Positions 44,336 through 58,215 of a DNA stretch of 64,000 nt are shown in pieces. The stretch lies in contig OY821742.1 in the NCBI GenBank assembly GCA_963682055.1, positions 2,999,816-3,063,815 of the forward strand, given 5' to 3'. Every line of letters begins with the position of its first letter. The stretch's first letter is position 1. Origin of the DNA: Primula veris. Lineage: Eukaryota; Streptophyta; Magnoliopsida; Ericales; Primulaceae. The notes under the pieces were generated by a model. The model was not told the origin of the DNA, did not search any database, and saw only the letters and a list, made by a program, of their open reading frames with translations. The position numbers and the translations under genes are program-made.

Positions 44336-47300
44336 TTACAACTGTCCTCTTTTATTATAAAAGATATGGCAGCATCTAGATATAAAATCCGAGAGCTTAC
44401 ACCAAGCACTATCTAATGCTCCAAAATAAGTAATTCTCCACGATTTGCTGAGAACTAAGGGACCTATTAGAACCCAGAAACCAAATATGAATCCTATTGC
44501 AATGCTGCCAATAAACCACAAGTCTAGATATTCATCACTTTCTTCTTCAACTCCAAGCACAACTTTCGGTACTATCTTGTTCTCATTGCATTTTCCAAGA
44601 GGTGGCCCACAGAGCTTGTTACCGCCGAAGCTGGATTCATCAAAGCTTTGGAGTTGAGTACTTGTAGGAATTTTCCCTGTGAGTTTGTTATTTGACAGGT
44701 TCAAGTTATTTAAGAGACTCATTCTCGACATGCTCAACGGAATTTCACCTGATAGTTTATTAAGAGAAAGATCTAAGCTTTCGAGTGATATCATTTCACT
44801 AATGTTGATTGGAATGGAACCTAAAAAGTGATTCCGAGACAAATTCAGGAACCTCAAACCCGCAAGTCTTGTTAATCCCTCCGGGATCGAACCTGATAAG
44901 TTATTCGATGAAAGATCCATAAACTTCACGAACTTAATTATTGAACTATATTCGTTCTCACTTCCTTTTGTCACCAAAACCCCATTATCATATGTTGTGT
45001 GTGAACTATATTCTGTCGAAAACTCATGTCCTCCGTAGTTCATATTCAATTCCGTGTTTCTCAGAGCACTGAAATTAGTAAAGCACTTTGGCACTAACCC
45101 AGAAAGGCTATTGTGAGCAAGGTCCAAAATCTGAAGCAATTGAAGATGACATAGTTCATTTGGAATCTTTCCGTGGAACCTATTAGAGTGAAGATTCAAA
45201 TTTACCAATAGTGGAAATGACCAACCCACCCAAGTAGGTATATTTCCTGAAAATTGATTTCCTCCAAGGTCAATTGTTTGCAACATCGTACAATATTGTA
45301 GAGTCTGAGGCAACTTTCCCGAGAGATTGTTATTATGCAAGTGTAGATTTGTAAGACTACATGCACCTGGAATTGAGTTTGGGATGGGACCATGCAGATG
45401 ATTGTTGTCTAATTTTAGAACTTCTAGACTTGTCCAAATCCCGAAGCAGTCAGGAATACTCCCTGACAAAAGATTATATCGAAAATTTATGACGCCACTA
45501 TTTGAGTTATTCTGATTACAAAAGAATTGGTGAATAGATTCGGAGAAAGAATTGTTCGAAAGATCTAGCCAAAATGCTTCAGACATGAATGTTGGTAATG
45601 GACCAGTGAAATTGTTTGAACTTAGATCAGCCATAGTATTAAAAGTAAACCTAGTTACATCATTAGGGAGCTCTCCATAAAATCCATTAGATGATAAATT
45701 TAGGTAAAACAAAGCTCCATTGATCTTATCCCAGAACTTGGTGGGAATAAAATCCGATATTCGTGTGTTTGAAATGTCTAAGTAATTTAGTTGTTTTTGT
45801 GATTGCAGCCAAGAAGGGAATCGGGGTCCGAGATACCAATTTCTCAAATCCAAATGTTGAAGTTGAAAGGGAGGAATCCAGACATCACGAGATTTCCAGG
45901 CCAGTTTATTTTCCGATGCACTTAGGTACCTTAATCTCTTAAGTTTTGCAAAATGAAGGTCTGTAATGACACCTTCCATCGAGTTCCCATCAAAGCGAAG
46001 TGTTTCTAAAATTGTAAGTTTCCCTATAACTTCAGGCAGGGTTCCATTCAATAGATTAAAAGAAAGATCTAAATACTTCAATTTTGATAATCTTGCTAAT
46101 GAAGATGGAATTGTACCTGAGATGAAGTTATTAGGAAGTCTAATAGAGACTAAATTTGTAAAATGGCCAATCTCATATGGCAAGTGCCCAGTGACATTAG
46201 CTCCATCTAACCTCAGTACTTCCAATCTCTTAAACATGAAACTCCTAAGGAAATTTCCTATGTCCAACATATAGAGATTATTATACGACAAGATAATACC
46301 CTTCAAGTTGCGGAGCTTTCCCAAGGATACTGGCACCGACCCCTCCAGTTTATTGTAGCTCAGATCGAGACTAGTTAGAGAAGTTAAGTTACCTATTTCA
46401 TTTGCGATGACACCTTCCAACATATTATTAGAAAGATCAACTTCTTCAAGATATTGGAAACTATAAAACCACTTTGGTATTCTCACACCAGAACCTTCAT
46501 TCCCATAGTTGAAGAAGGATTTTATCAAGGTCGTGTTTTTAAGAGCACTTGGAAATGGATTGTAAAAAAATGATCCTCCACCTATGTTTATGGAGACTAG
46601 ACGAGGGAGATTAAATAGCCACTCAGGAACAGGTGACCTGAACTTGTTATAAGAAAGGTCGAGAATCGAGAGTGAAGTAAAGTTAACACTGGTAATCGAA
46701 GGTGAAATATCTCTCAAACAACCAGACAAGTGCAGTTCACGTAGAGAAGGGAGCATGCTCGTCGCATGTTCCCAACCTATTGTCTCGCTCAGGTTTAGCC
46801 AAGACATATCGAGATATCGTAATGAAACAAGACCTGAAATCCATCTGAAACTATCACTACTTAGAAAATAGTTACCTCCAAAATCAAGATGGCGGATCCT
46901 GGATAGATTTCCAAGTTGATGAGGGATATTCCCGCTAAACCTAGAATCTGAAAAATTGAGGTACCTCAAACTTGTAATGGAGCCAATGAAGCTAGGTATT
47001 GGACTATAATTAAAACCGTTGCTGCTCAAGTCGAGATGATGGAGGTGCTTCAGATCAAGCAACGATGGATTAATCTTGCCACCTAATCGTTGATAAGAAT
47101 AAGGAAGGTATTCATCAACAACTAACAGCTCCTCATATGGAGCTTGCAGTTTAATTTTAGTGATGTGGCCAGTGAAGTTGCTGCAAACGATTCCATACCA
47201 TGCACAACAGTCATTGCCGACCCATGAGGATAGGCGGTTCGAAGGGTCGGATAAATCATGCTTGAACTTAAGAAGAGCTTGCCTCTCAGTTTCAAAGCAA

Positions 47301-47407
47301 CGAGTACCCAAGCTATCACTACTCGCACTAGCTAAGCAGTAACAATTGAATGTAGTGGCAGCGAAAAAGCAACAATAAAGTGAAATAAGAAGTTTAGTAT
47401 AGCTCAT
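44336..47407 (-). CDS. LRR receptor-like protein A2 (RLP, identical to A1)
   Basis: This is an intronless gene whose 1023-residue product is the same as that of 9509-12580: signal peptide, N-terminal cysteine cap, about 30 LRRs, island at 788-828, C-terminal cap, acidic stretch, membrane helix at 963-986 and a short tail without kinase. Promoter and 3' flank are also shared. The likely role is extracellular ligand perception at the plasma membrane with SOBIR1/BAK1-type kinases; the ligand is unknown. Since even the adjoining non-coding DNA is almost unchanged, identity reflects a recent copy event, so A1 and A2 are a dosage pair rather than two specificities. Reads from A1 and A2 would not be separable by short-read mapping. 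Confidence 0.95.
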   Translation of the reverse strand: MSYTKLLISLYCCFFAATTFNCYCLASASSDSLGTRCFETERQALLKFKHDLSDPSNRLSSWVGNDCCAWYGIVCSNFTGHITKIKLQAPYEELLVVDEYLPYSYQRLGGKINPSLLDLKHLHHLDLSSNGFNYSPIPSFIGSITSLRYLNFSDSRFSGNIPHQLGNLSRIRHLDFGGNYFLSSDSFRWISGLVSLRYLDMSWLNLSETIGWEHATSMLPSLRELHLSGCLRDISPSITSVNFTSLSILDLSYNKFRSPVPEWLFNLPRLVSINIGGGSFFYNPFPSALKNTTLIKSFFNYGNEGSGVRIPKWFYSFQYLEEVDLSNNMLEGVIANEIGNLTSLTSLDLSYNKLEGSVPVSLGKLRNLKGIILSYNNLYMLDIGNFLRSFMFKRLEVLRLDGANVTGHLPYEIGHFTNLVSIRLPNNFISGTIPSSLARLSKLKYLDLSFNLLNGTLPEVIGKLTILETLRFDGNSMEGVITDLHFAKLKRLRYLSASENKLAWKSRDVWIPPFQLQHLDLRNWYLGPRFPSWLQSQKQLNYLDISNTRISDFIPTKFWDKINGALFYLNLSSNGFYGELPNDVTRFTFNTMADLSSNNFTGPLPTFMSEAFWLDLSNNSFSESIHQFFCNQNNSNSGVINFRYNLLSGSIPDCFGIWTSLEVLKLDNNHLHGPIPNSIPGACSLTNLHLHNNNLSGKLPQTLQYCTMLQTIDLGGNQFSGNIPTWVGWSFPLLVNLNLHSNRFHGKIPNELCHLQLLQILDLAHNSLSGLVPKCFTNFSALRNTELNMNYGGHEFSTEYSSHTTYDNGVLVTKGSENEYSSIIKFVKFMDLSSNNLSGSIPEGLTRLAGLRFLNLSRNHFLGSIPINISEMISLESLDLSLNKLSGEIPLSMSRMSLLNNLNLSNNKLTGKIPTSTQLQSFDESSFGGNKLCGPPLGKCNENKIVPKVVLGVEEESDEYLDLWFIGSIAIGFIFGFWVLIGPLVLSKSWRITYFGALDSAWCKLSDFISRCCHIFYNKRGQL

Positions 47408-47485
47408 GATTGAACCTGTATTGATAAATATATTTTATTTCGTGTATGTAGTTTTGGACATGATTTAATGTGAAGACTATGGTTG

Positions 47486-47495
47486 ATATATATAA
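47486..47495 (-). promoter_or_regulatory. TATA box of RLP gene A2
   Basis: TTATATATAT on the minus strand about 80 bp upstream of the ATG, in the same context as A1. Confidence 0.6.
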
Positions 47496-48090
47496 GCTAA
47501 TATTTAGCTACAACTATTCTTGCAAAGACTTTGAAGTTTCAACACCAAGACTTTTAGCTTGGGTTGTACCAAAAAGAATTAAGATTTTCGTAAGCTTTTT
47601 TTCTAATCGTTCTAAATAATGAATATTGTAGATAGAAAGGAAAAGTGAAAGAGATTTTTTTTTAACGTGATGTTGCACCTTAAAACTACTTTTTTTTTTT
47701 ACTTAATTCGGAGACAATAAAATATATTGATGAGTATTAAAAAGATAGCAATTATAATATTGTTTTTTTAGGGTTAAGATGGTACAAATAGAAAAGTTTA
47801 AGTTATTTAGAAAAAGTGAGTTTGAATTTCATTAATTAATAAATATTCCAGTTTTCGCACATAAAATTTAAATACAAAATTTTATGTCTTTTATAGAGAC
47901 TAGAAGTATGACCTTGCAAAGTGGAAGAAAGATAGATACCAAACTCTACCATTATAACACATTTTGATCCATGATAATAAATGAACACTTTATATATGTA
48001 TAACTTTTATTGAAATTTATATATAATAATCAAGGGGCCAAATAGATTTCTGACCCCTCGATGCAATTTTTTGGGAAATACGTGCTGTCT
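47496..48090. other. Upstream spacer of RLP gene A2
   Basis: It matches 12669-13260, but from about 47630 on substitutions and small indels become frequent (for example gggag to cggag near 47709), marking the right edge of the near-identical block. No gene is seen. Confidence 0.6.
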
Positions 48091-48260
48091 CAATAAAAAA
48101 AAAAATTGTTAGTTTATTATCGGGGTCTCTGTTGCTAGACTAATAAACAATTTATCAACAATAGTTTATCAATAATTTTTATTGCTAAACTAAGCGACAA
48201 TCGTTTTACTATCAGTTTAATAACAGAACCTCTGATGGTAAACTGACATTTTTTTTAGTA
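48091..48260 (-). mobile_element. CACTA-like terminal fragment, second-unit copy
   Basis: Diverged copy of 13261-13438. The end base is changed (tagta instead of tagtg). Confidence 0.25.
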
Positions 48261-48532
48261 TCCAGACTACTGATTTGAGTAGTTTAGGCATTAATCAACC
48301 TTTAAAAGATTTCCATTTTATAGAGAGATCGATAGGTTGCCTTAGTCCTATTCTGTCTTGACGGCTCTTAACACAATTTTTTTTTGTTTAAATATTATTG
48401 CTCTTAACAAATTATAGAAATAGATGAAAAAAATAATTGTGCCTTTTTTTCCGGTGAGGTCGGGGCTTTCGCTCTACTTGTCACTTCCCTTAGCTATCCT
48501 GATGACAACTAGTACTGAATGTCTATAAAATA

Positions 48533-48765
48533 TTCATTCGTTTCAAATTGTTGGGACTATACGAAATTACGTGCAATTTTAACCGACAAATAACTCATAT
48601 ATAACTAGTGGGAATCGAATTTTTCAAAAGCTAATCGTATAGTTCAAATGTTAAATTATTTGAACAAATTTTAAAAATTTAGATTTCAACAATTTAAGCA
48701 CAATATATTTATCGGTCAAAGTTACATATAGATACATAGTGTCCCAATATTTTAGAACGGGGGAG
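48533..48765. mobile_element. Stowaway-like MITE, second-unit copy
   Basis: 233 bp with the same TA-flanked ends as 13700-13932. The first base has mutated (c to t). Confidence 0.7.
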
Positions 48766-48970
48766 TAGTACTCAAGTTAAGATTTCCACAAATACTAGTT
48801 AAAGTTAAAGGACTGTGCTATTGTGGTCCATAAAGAAAATGAGAATTTTTGCGCTCAAATATGATAGCTAAGAAACTAAGAGGGTGTCCATATAAAAAAA
48901 CTAAAAAAGTGCATAAATTCCTGACTTTTTCTTGCTATGAAAAGACATCCATATGTATTTTTATATGCAG

Positions 48971-49098
48971 GTGCGATGTTGTTAGATGAGAATCTCGGTT
49001 TTAAAGTACGAATTGTCTCGCATATAATGGAAGTCATTGGTGCTTCAAATGGACTAACAGTGGATTCATCTTCCCAGTTAACGGATGTACGAACTTAA
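48971..49098 (+). pseudogene. Exon-like open segment, second-unit copy
   Basis: It has the same frame and stop as 14139-14266 with a few amino-acid changes (AMLLDENLGF; MEVIGASNG; VDSSSQLTDVRT). The acceptor-like sequence before it is slightly changed (tttttatatgcag). The protein is not recognised. Confidence 0.35.
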
Positions 49099-49226
49099 AA
49101 GTATTCATTCACTCATTAAAAGTATAAAAAAAAAAGTAGTTAGCTTAGTATAGCTGCTCCTACATTATTTTGCTACAGTATTTATGACCGTCTTATTTCA
49201 ATTATTGTTTTCTCCTACATTTTTTT

Positions 49227-50047
49227 GAGTGGCTCAGTTTAAGAAAGTGGGCCTCGTTGAAAGAGGCCAAGACTTGGAAGAGTCTTAAGTCATTCTTAAG
49301 TCAATGATAGTTGGAAGTATTCGGAATACTTGGGAGTTGGGGCCATACATAAACACTATCAGAAGGATAATGCAATTGTGGTTGATAAAAAAAAAAAGAG
49401 GTATTGTGTTCAATTAAGATAGCTAAGAGCAACCGTATCAACAAATTTAATCATTTTTTTGAGTGGGTCAGTTCAAGGAATGAGACCTCGTTGAATGAGC
49501 CCAAGACTTGGAAGGGTCGTAAGTCATTTTTCAAGTCAATGGAAGTTGGAAGTATTCGGAATGCTTAGGAGTTGGGAGGATACATAAACACTATCACAAG
49601 GATAGTGCCATTGTGCTTTATAAAAAAACGAGAGGTATTGCGTTCAATTAAGATAGCTAAAAGCAACCATATCAACGACTCTAACCATTTTTTTGAGTGG
49701 CTCAGTTGAAGAAAAAGGACCTCGTTGAATGAGGCCAAGACTTGAAAGGGTCATAAGTCATTTTTCAAGTCAATGGTAGTTGGAAGTATTGGGAATGCTT
49801 GAGAGTTGGGACCATACATAAACACTATCACAATGATAGTGTCATTGTGGTTTATAAAAAAATGAAAGGCATTGCGCTCAATTAAGATAGCTAAGAGCAA
49901 TCGTATCAACGACTTTAACCATTTTTTTGAGTGGTTAAGTTCAAGGAAGGGGACCTCGTTGAAAGAGACCAAAACTTGAAAGGGTCTTAAGTCATTTTTC
50001 AAGTCAATGGTAGTTACAAGTATTCGGAATGCTTGTGAGTTAGGATG
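49227..50047. repeat. 235-bp tandem repeat, second-unit copy
   Basis: Units begin at 49227, 49461, 49695 and 49929, all 234 bp apart, the last incomplete. The copies are more regular in length than in unit 1. Confidence 0.85.
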
Positions 50048-51798
50048 GGACCATTCCGAATCCGGGCCCTATTAGTAGTGAATGTCTCTTGAATGGTACT
50101 CAAATCAAATTTATTGTATATATTTATATTTATTCTTTGCTATTAAATTTGATGCTACATGATGTTAATATAATGTTACATGATGCAACTACAAATGATG
50201 ATACTGCTTATTTTTACTTTTTTTCTTTTTGGTAAAGCTAGAACGCATTTTTTACTATTTGTTTTTAACTTGGATTCTACATTATATATATGAAATGTTA
50301 AATAATAGCGTGAATGATGTTACATTATTATTATTATCCTAGATATGAATTTTTAGTTTGTGGAGTGATTTATGGAGAGAGAAATGATCTATAATATGAG
50401 TGGGGAATGATTTATGAATAATTATGAGATCATGTTTAATGAAATTTAAGGTTATTCTAGTTTTATAAATTTACATATATATCGAATCTTTAAAAGATTT
50501 AAAAATTCGGCTCTTTATAGATTATGTTTCGTTTTATTAAATTTACAGTTACAACGACTTGGGTCTTTGGTCAAGGTCAATGCCTTTTTTCTGACTTTTT
50601 CTTTCTATTAAAATGCATTCATATGTACAGTTTTTTCACATGCAGGTCATTTAGTAGGTCATATAATTTTGACACATTATTATTTAATTGCATATTAAAT
50701 AGTACATATGTAACTTAAATTTAATATTCACATTAGTGTATTAACTTAACAAAGTTATATAATTTTAATTGAAATTAATTATTAATTAAAATCTAATTAA
50801 TTAGTCATTTTGTAAACCCCCACTAATATAGGAAGTAAAATAGGAGTAGTTGAAATAGAGTTCACGTTTTAATTAATTATATTTTGTCACATCATCAATT
50901 AACAACATTAAAAACATTGTTATATTTAACAATTTTTTTAATATCTATAAATATAACACATGATTTAACTTATCTAATAAAAAAAAATGCATTGTTAGCT
51001 AACTATTTTAGTTAACAATACAGATAACAATATTATTGTAGATGCCCTTATAATAATAGATAGGTATCGTTTGATGCAAGGCAATCGAAAATACTACTCC
51101 CGACTTTTTCACAAGGTGCTGATGCAGAAACAAAAACAAAGTCGGAAGGTTTTTTTATATTTTAAATTTACCTCGCAACCAATTTAACCAACGAATTTAT
51201 AATTTGATAGCTCAGAGTTTTAAATCGTGTTATCACTATCGCCTAATCTTTTTCTTGCTCTAAAAAGGTAAAGATTTATTTTATTTTATTTGTCAATTAC
51301 TCCATACAATTTTTGAATGGGAACTTTGTAAATGACTTGTTCAGCAACAACTAAACTTGTAAGTGATGTAACCAATTAAAATCTAGTGAAATTCCAGTAA
51401 AACCAAAATTGTAAACCAATTTATCTTTTTTTTGTTTTTTTTTACATAAGATAGGTACCCCCGGTTACCTTTTGTATGTTGTTGGAAGAATTGTGATTTT
51501 TTTTTTGGCATAAAATTAGAAAATATGTGGTTACATGTCTTTTTCCCAAAAATAAATATAGAATATCATAGGTTGGTGTGGAAATGGTTTTCACTGCTGT
51601 ATCATTTTGTGTGAGAGTATGTAAATGGAACTGTGCTTGGGATTTGGTTGAGATCTAAAACATTAATATTGGTTTTGAGTGCTAAATGACCTACATGACT
51701 CATTTTTTACTCGATAAATCTCTTGTTAACTTTAACAAGAGTTTTATAGAGTGATACCCAAAAAATATCATGTCATCATTTATATGTGGTTTTATAGG
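50048..51798. other. AT-rich spacer with the empty site of the hairpin element
   Basis: It is collinear with 15267-18318 but without the 1.26-kb Mutator-type element. The undisturbed target aatatgagt is at 50393-50401. No gene is seen; a 64-codon frame at 50524 is AT-rich background. Confidence 0.7.
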
Positions 51799-52287
51799 TT
51801 CAGTACACTAAATTATCTGCTTTTAATTATTTGGGTAAACACATTTCAAATTTTTCAATTTAAGTACCACACTATAATAATTTTTCAATTTAGGTACCGC
51901 CGTCTAAATAAATCACGGAATCATGTCACGTGACATTTGACAAACATTAATTTGAAAGTCTAATTTGACAATTTTGCACAAAAATATGTCATCCTATAAA
52001 AACGTTTCTCCCAATTTCACACATAACAAAAATTTGGATTATATAATAATTTTTTTTATGTGTGAAATTGGGAGGAAAGTTTTTCTATGATGACATATTT
52101 TTGTGCAAAATTGTCAAATTAGTCTCTCAAATTAATGTTTGTCAAATGTCACGTGACATAATTCCGTGATTTATTTAAACGGTGGTACATAAATTGAAAA
52201 GTTATTATAGTGTGGTACCTAAATTGAAAATTTTGAAAAGTGGATATCCAAATCGTTAACAGCACTATAGTTTAGTGTACTAAACGT
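51799..52287. mobile_element. Foldback/MITE element, second-unit copy
   Basis: Inverted arms with tagtacactaaa-type ends and tgtcacgtgacat near the middle of each arm. The counterpart of 18319-18808. Confidence 0.7.
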
Positions 52288-52503
52288 ATTTTTTCCCCTC
52301 ATTTAGAGCTAGTCTAACGTATACCATTTTGGTGCTTTTTTATTCCATTTCTAATATGTGACCTTAGAGGATGAGTTATGTACACCAAGGTAGTTGCTCT
52401 TATATATGTAGGTCATTCACCAACATGAATAAATCTTATAATCCATGTGTGCCATTTGTTCTGTATTAATAAAGCAAAACTTTATGTAATACTAAAAAGA
52501 TTT

Positions 52504-52580
52504 ACTAAGAACCAAGGGACCTATCAGAACCCAAAAACCAACTATGAATTCAATTGTAATACTGTCAATAATTAATGTAA
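52504..52580 (-). pseudogene. RLP transmembrane-segment relic, second-unit copy
   Basis: The minus strand reads [20 protein letters not shown], even closer to gene B ([13 protein letters not shown]) than the unit 1 relic. It has no other receptor sequence around it. Confidence 0.75.
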
Positions 52581-52735
52581 AACAGTATTGAGCATCAAAG
52601 TTGAAAAAAGACTAAATAAAATCATAATCATTATATTACATATCTAGTTAGTATTGAGTATAAATTAACTTCATAGTGGTTCCTACTTAGTATTTACAGA
52701 CGTACACCAGGACTTGGGTCTTTGGTCACGGTCTC

Positions 52736-52916
52736 ATTATAAAAAATTACTCAAATAGCGACGGGATTAGTGATGGTATTTTTTGTTACGAGCTTATTAA
52801 CGAAGGTTTTTGTGACGATTTTGTGACAGTTTAGTCAATTTGTGACTATTTTTTAAATTAATAACAGGCTTATGACAGCTTTTGTCTCTCATTAAATCAA
52901 ATATTATTTTGTAGTG
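52736..52916 (-). mobile_element. CACTA-like terminal fragment 2, second-unit copy
   Basis: Begins CACTACAAAATAATATTTG on the minus strand, with TGTCA/GTCAC repeats. A 13-bp piece of the repeat near 52848 is missing relative to unit 1. Confidence 0.4.
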
Positions 52917-53980
52917 TTTATGACTTTCGAAAGCTTTGGAAAAAAAAGCTAATTGTTTATATTAATATTTTGCAACTACTAGTACCGAATGATTGTGCCA
53001 TTGTGGTCCATAAAAAAAATATGAGAATGCTTGCGCTCAAGTATAATTCCTTATTACCTTTTCTTGCTATGTAAAAAGAAAAATACATCCATATATGTAC
53101 TTTTTTTTACATACAGACAGTGAATGAACTGAGTCCAAATCTTCTATATCATTTATCTATTTCCTTTCGTGTTTCCTTATTTATTTTATCTAAAAAAAAT
53201 TTCTAAAAAAATTGTACAATTACTATAATACATGTATCAATACATTCCAATAATTATTTTTAAAAGAAAATCCACACAAAATTTATTTTTGAATAAATGT
53301 ATAAATTAGTGTAAATTAAACATTGAATATTAAAAAAATTGTCTAAAACAATATTATGTTCAAATGTTTTAAAATTTGAATACAATATAATTTAAAAGTT
53401 TATAAAGTTACGGTATAAGTTGTGGAAATTTAAAATTTGATTGAAAATAAGTAAGGGGACACGGAAGCGGGTAGAGAATAGGGGTTAGAAGATATGTACT
53501 CGAATGAACTAGATAGGGACAATAAAAGGCTGCAGCATTTCTTATTTTGCAAAAAAAATAATAAAAAAATAGATTTTTACTATATATTTTGATCAAAACC
53601 TTTAAATTTTAGTGTTTCAACCCCCATTCCGTAAAATAATTTCATATAAGGTATAATTTTTTTTATAAAAAATCGCCCTCCATTTTACGATCATGGTTCC
53701 GTCACTTCATGCAGATACAGTGTTGTTAGATAAGAATTGCAGTGTTAATAATACGAATAATGTGCTATAAACTACAATTGTCTCGTATTTATAATGGAGC
53801 CATTGAAGCTATGAATTTGATTCTTGTTAGACTTTGCTGCAATTCAAGTCCAGATATCTTAGGTGCTTTAAATCGACCAACAATTTTTTTTGGCTTTGAT
53901 CAAGGTCAATGGCTTTTTCGAAAGCTTTGGGAAAAAAATTCATTCCATATATTTATATTCTATTCTGCAACTAGTACTTA
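52917..53980. other. Spacer with old duplicated segments, second-unit copy
   Basis: Collinear with 19436-20504. It includes the segment homologous to the spacer beside the glutamate dehydrogenase remnant and the decayed exon-like copy near 53705-53810. No gene is supported. Confidence 0.5.
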
Positions 53981-54141
53981 GGGATGGAACAAAAATCTAA
54001 TCCGATCTGATCCAGTCCGATCCATCGGATTTTGGATTTGTTTTTTCTCGGATCGGATTTTATTGAAAAAATATTCCCAAAATAACTGAACCATACCCAA
54101 ACCTAAATGGTTCTTGATTGGTTTCAGATCCGATTTGATAT
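53981..54141. repeat. GATCCGAT-rich interspersed repeat, second-unit copy
   Basis: Same motifs as 20505-20665. The DNA that follows in unit 1 is deleted here at about 54250. Confidence 0.4.
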
Positions 54142-54419
54142 TTTTTTTATATTATTATTATATATTTCAGTGTTTAAGGAAGTTTCCTCTTTATTTTTTA
54201 AAACCAATAAATTACGACAAAGATGACATAGGGGACAGTTAATTTTTTTTGTGGAAACTGGAAAATCAAGCCTTTGTTTGGTGGCAGAATATATATTTTA
54301 CCTGTAACTTTAATCTGTGCTCTTGTTTATTTGGATATAAGTTGGATGCTAGTGCTGTCACTTTCACTTTCAATCATCTAATTAAATGAGAAAATGAGTT
54401 TTTATTTTCAAGTGACTAT

Positions 54420-55115
54420 TAAATAAATCGAAACTCAACCTAATAAAGTTCTGTTTATGTTCGGTTCATGAATTAAAATCTTTATTTATGTTCAGTTCAT
54501 ATTTATTTAAATACGAACGAACATTTGACGACATGAACCGAACATTTGACGAGCCGAACACGAGTTGTTCGTGAACATCTAATTTCTTCCAAAACATTCA
54601 ATAATTAATAATTGAAAAAAATGTATTTTTCTTTCTTTTTAAAATATATTTTAAATTTATCATATATTCCTGTATTGTTAAATAGGATAAAATAGTTCAC
54701 ATATAATTTTAATTTTATATATTGTATAAATTATTTTTTACATATGTATGATTATTTTAACGAGTTGAACATTTAACGATAAAATCGGTGAATATATTTA
54801 TAGTATGATGATATAAATTAACATAATAAGTTCAAAATAATACAAACATATCATTTATATCATGTGATATTAGTTTTTGTTACATCACTAATAGATTTAG
54901 TTTTTATTTTATCAAATTTTATATATAGTTGCACGAACACGAGATTAGACGAACCGAACAGAGGCATGTTCATGTTCAGTTCACTTAATAGACGAACACT
55001 ATATTTTTGTTCATTCTCGTGATTCATTTATAAATGAACCAACATGAACCGAATATTAACCGAGCCGAACACAAACGATTTCATAAACAACTCATCTCGT
55101 TTACGGTAATACTCG
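54420..55115. mobile_element. GAACATGAAC-rich DNA transposon-like repeat, second-unit copy
   Basis: Counterpart of 21290-21985, with the same motif-dense ends and AT-rich middle. Confidence 0.4.
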
Positions 55116-55240
55116 TCTATCAAGTGGCCAAATAGACTCTGTAAAATTAACTTCATAGTTGGTCCGACATTAGTATGAGTGGTTCGCCAATAGAGACCAG
55201 TACTTGTTTATATTTATATACTATTGAATTAAATTGGAAA

Positions 55241-58215
55241 CAGTTCCCATCAAATCCAACTTTCTACATAGACTAGTAAAACGAATGAGTTATTGTGGCC
55301 CATAGGATAATGAGACTAGTTATTGCGGTTGAATAATATTTCATCTATTTCTATTTAATTGTCCATTACAAAAGTTGATAATATAGTTCAAATGTTAAAT
55401 TTTATGATTAAATTTTAAAAAAATTCATTTTAACAATTTTAATATAAGTTATAAGCCGGTCAAAATTACACGTAATTTCGTAATGAACAATTAAATGGGA
55501 ACGGACGGAATAAATTGCAACCGAGTGTCTTTAGAACAGTTCCCATCAAATCCAACTTTCCACATAAACTAGTAAAACGAATGAGTTATTGTGGCCCATA
55601 GGATAATGAGACTAGTTATTGCGCTTGAATAATATTTCATCTATTTCTATTTAACTGTCCATTACAAAAGTTGATAATATAGTTTAAATGTTAAATTTTA
55701 TGATTAAATTTTAAAAAAATTCATTTTAACAATTTTAATATAAGTTATAAGCCGGTCAAAATTGCACGTAATTTCGTAATGAACAATTAAATGAGAACGG
55801 ACGGAATAAATTGCAACCGAGTGTCTTTAGAACAGTTCCCATCAAATCCAACTTTCCACATAGACTAGTAAAACGAATGAGTTATTGTGGCCCATAGGAT
55901 AATGAGACTAGTTATTGCGCTTGAATAATATTTCATCCATTTCTATTTAACTGTCCATTACGAAAGTTGATAATATAGTTCAAATGTTAAATTTTATGAT
56001 TAAATTTTAAAAAAAATTCATTTTAACAATTTTAATATAAGTTATAACCCGGTCAAAATTGCACATAGTTTCGTAATGGACATTTAAATGAGAACGAATA
56101 GTAAATTGCAACCGAGTGTCTTTAGAACAGTTCCCATCAAAACCAACTTTCCACAAAGACTAGTAAAAGGACTGAGTTATTGTGGGCCATAGTATAATGA
56201 GACTACTTATTGCGCTTGAATAATACTTTATCCGTTTCTATTTAATTGTCCATTACGAAAGTTGATAATATAGTTCAAATATTAAATTTTATGATCAAAT
56301 TTTAAAAAAATTCATTTTAACAATTTTAATATAAGTTATAACCCGATCAAAATTGCACATAGTTTCGTAATAGACATTTAAATGAGAACGAACGTAGTAA
56401 ATTGCAACCGAGTGTCTTTAGAACAGTTCCCATCAAATCCAACTTTCCACGTAGACTAGTAAAACGACTGAGTTATTGTGGCCCATAGGATAATGAGAAT
56501 ACTTATTGAGCTTGAATAATACTTTATTCGTTATTATTTAATTGTTAATTATGAAAATACGTGCAATTTTAACCGGCCAAGAACTTGTATCAAAATTGTC
56601 GGAATGAAAATTTTCAAAAGTTGATAATATAGTTCAAATGTTAAATTTTATGATTAAATTTTAAAAAAATTCATTTCGACAATTTTGATATAATTTATAA
56701 GACGGTCAAAATTGCACATAGTTTCGTAATGGATAATTAAATAGGAACGAACGGAGTAAATTGCAACAGAGTGTCTTTAGAACAGTTCCCATCAAAGCCA
56801 ACTTTCCACAAAGACTAGTAAAAGGATTGAGTTATTGTGGCCCATAGGATAATGAGACTACTAATTGCGCTTGAGTAATAATTTATCCGTTCCTATTTAA
56901 TTGTTCATTATGAAACTACGTGCAATTATGACCGGCCAAAAACTTGTATCAAAATTGTCGGAATGAAATTTTTTAAAAGTTAGATCATATAGTTCAAATG
57001 TTAAATTTTATGATTAAATTTTAAAAAAATTCATTTCGACAATTTTGATATAAATTATAAGCCGGTCAAAATTGCACATAGTTTCGTAATGAATAATTAA
57101 ATAGGAACGGACGGAGTAAATTGCAACAGGGTGTCTTTAGAACAGTTCCCATCAAAGCCAACTTTCCACATAGACTAGTAAAAGGATTGAGTTATTGTGG
57201 TCCATAGGATAATGAGACTATTAATTGCGCTTGAATAATACTTCATCCGTTTCTATTTAATTATCCATTACGAAAGTTGATAATACAGTTCAAATGTTAA
57301 ATTTTAAAAAAATTCATTTTAACAATTTTAATATAAGTTATAAGCCGGTCAAAATTACACGTAGGTTCGTAATGGACAATTAAATGAGAACGGACGTAGT
57401 AAATTGCAACGGAGTGTCTTTAGAACAGTTCCCATCAAAGCCAACTTTCCACGGAGACTAGTAAAAGGATTGAGTTATTGTGGTCCATAGGATAATGAGA
57501 CTACTTATTGCGCTTGAATAATACTTTATTCGTTCTTATTTAATTGTTCATTACGAAAATACGTGTAATTTTAATCGGTCAAGAACTTGTATCAAAATTA
57601 TCGGAATGAAAATTTTCAAAAGTTGATAATATAGTTCAAATGTTAAATTTTATGATTAAATTTTAAAAAAATTTATTTCGACAATTTTGATATAAATTAT
57701 AAGCCGGTCAAAATTGCACATAGTTTCGTAATGAACAATTAAATAGTAACGGACGGAGTAAATTGCAACCGAGTGTCTTTAGAACAGTTCCCATCAAAGC
57801 CAACTTTCCACAAAGACTAGTAAAAGGATTGAGTTATTGTGGCCCATAGGATAATGAGACTACTAATTGCGCTTGAATAATAATTTCTCCGTTCCTATTT
57901 AATTGTTCATTATAAAACTACGTGCAATTCTGACCGGGCAAGAACTTGTATCAAAATTGTCGGAATGAAAATTTTCAAAAGTTAGATCATATAGTTCAAA
58001 TGTTAAATTTTATGATTAAATTTAAAAAAAATTCATTTCGATAATTTTGATATAAATTATAAACGAGTCAAAATTGCACATATAGTTTCGTAGACGGAGT
58101 AAATTGCAACCGAGTGTCTTTAGAACAGTTCCCATCAAAGCCAACTTTCCCCAGAGACTGGTAAAATGATTGAGTTATTGTGGCCCATAGGATAATGAGA
58201 CTACTTATTGCGCTT
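55241..58215. repeat. ~300-bp tandem array, ten copies
   Basis: Units begin cagttcccatcaaa at 55241, 55537, 55833, 56128, 56424, 56783, 57143, 57425, 57784 and 58125 (periods 296, 296, 295, 296, 359, 360, 282, 359 and 341). Each has an internal Stowaway-like MITE. Four more units than in unit 1, and the order of period classes suggests internal block duplication. Confidence 0.85.
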
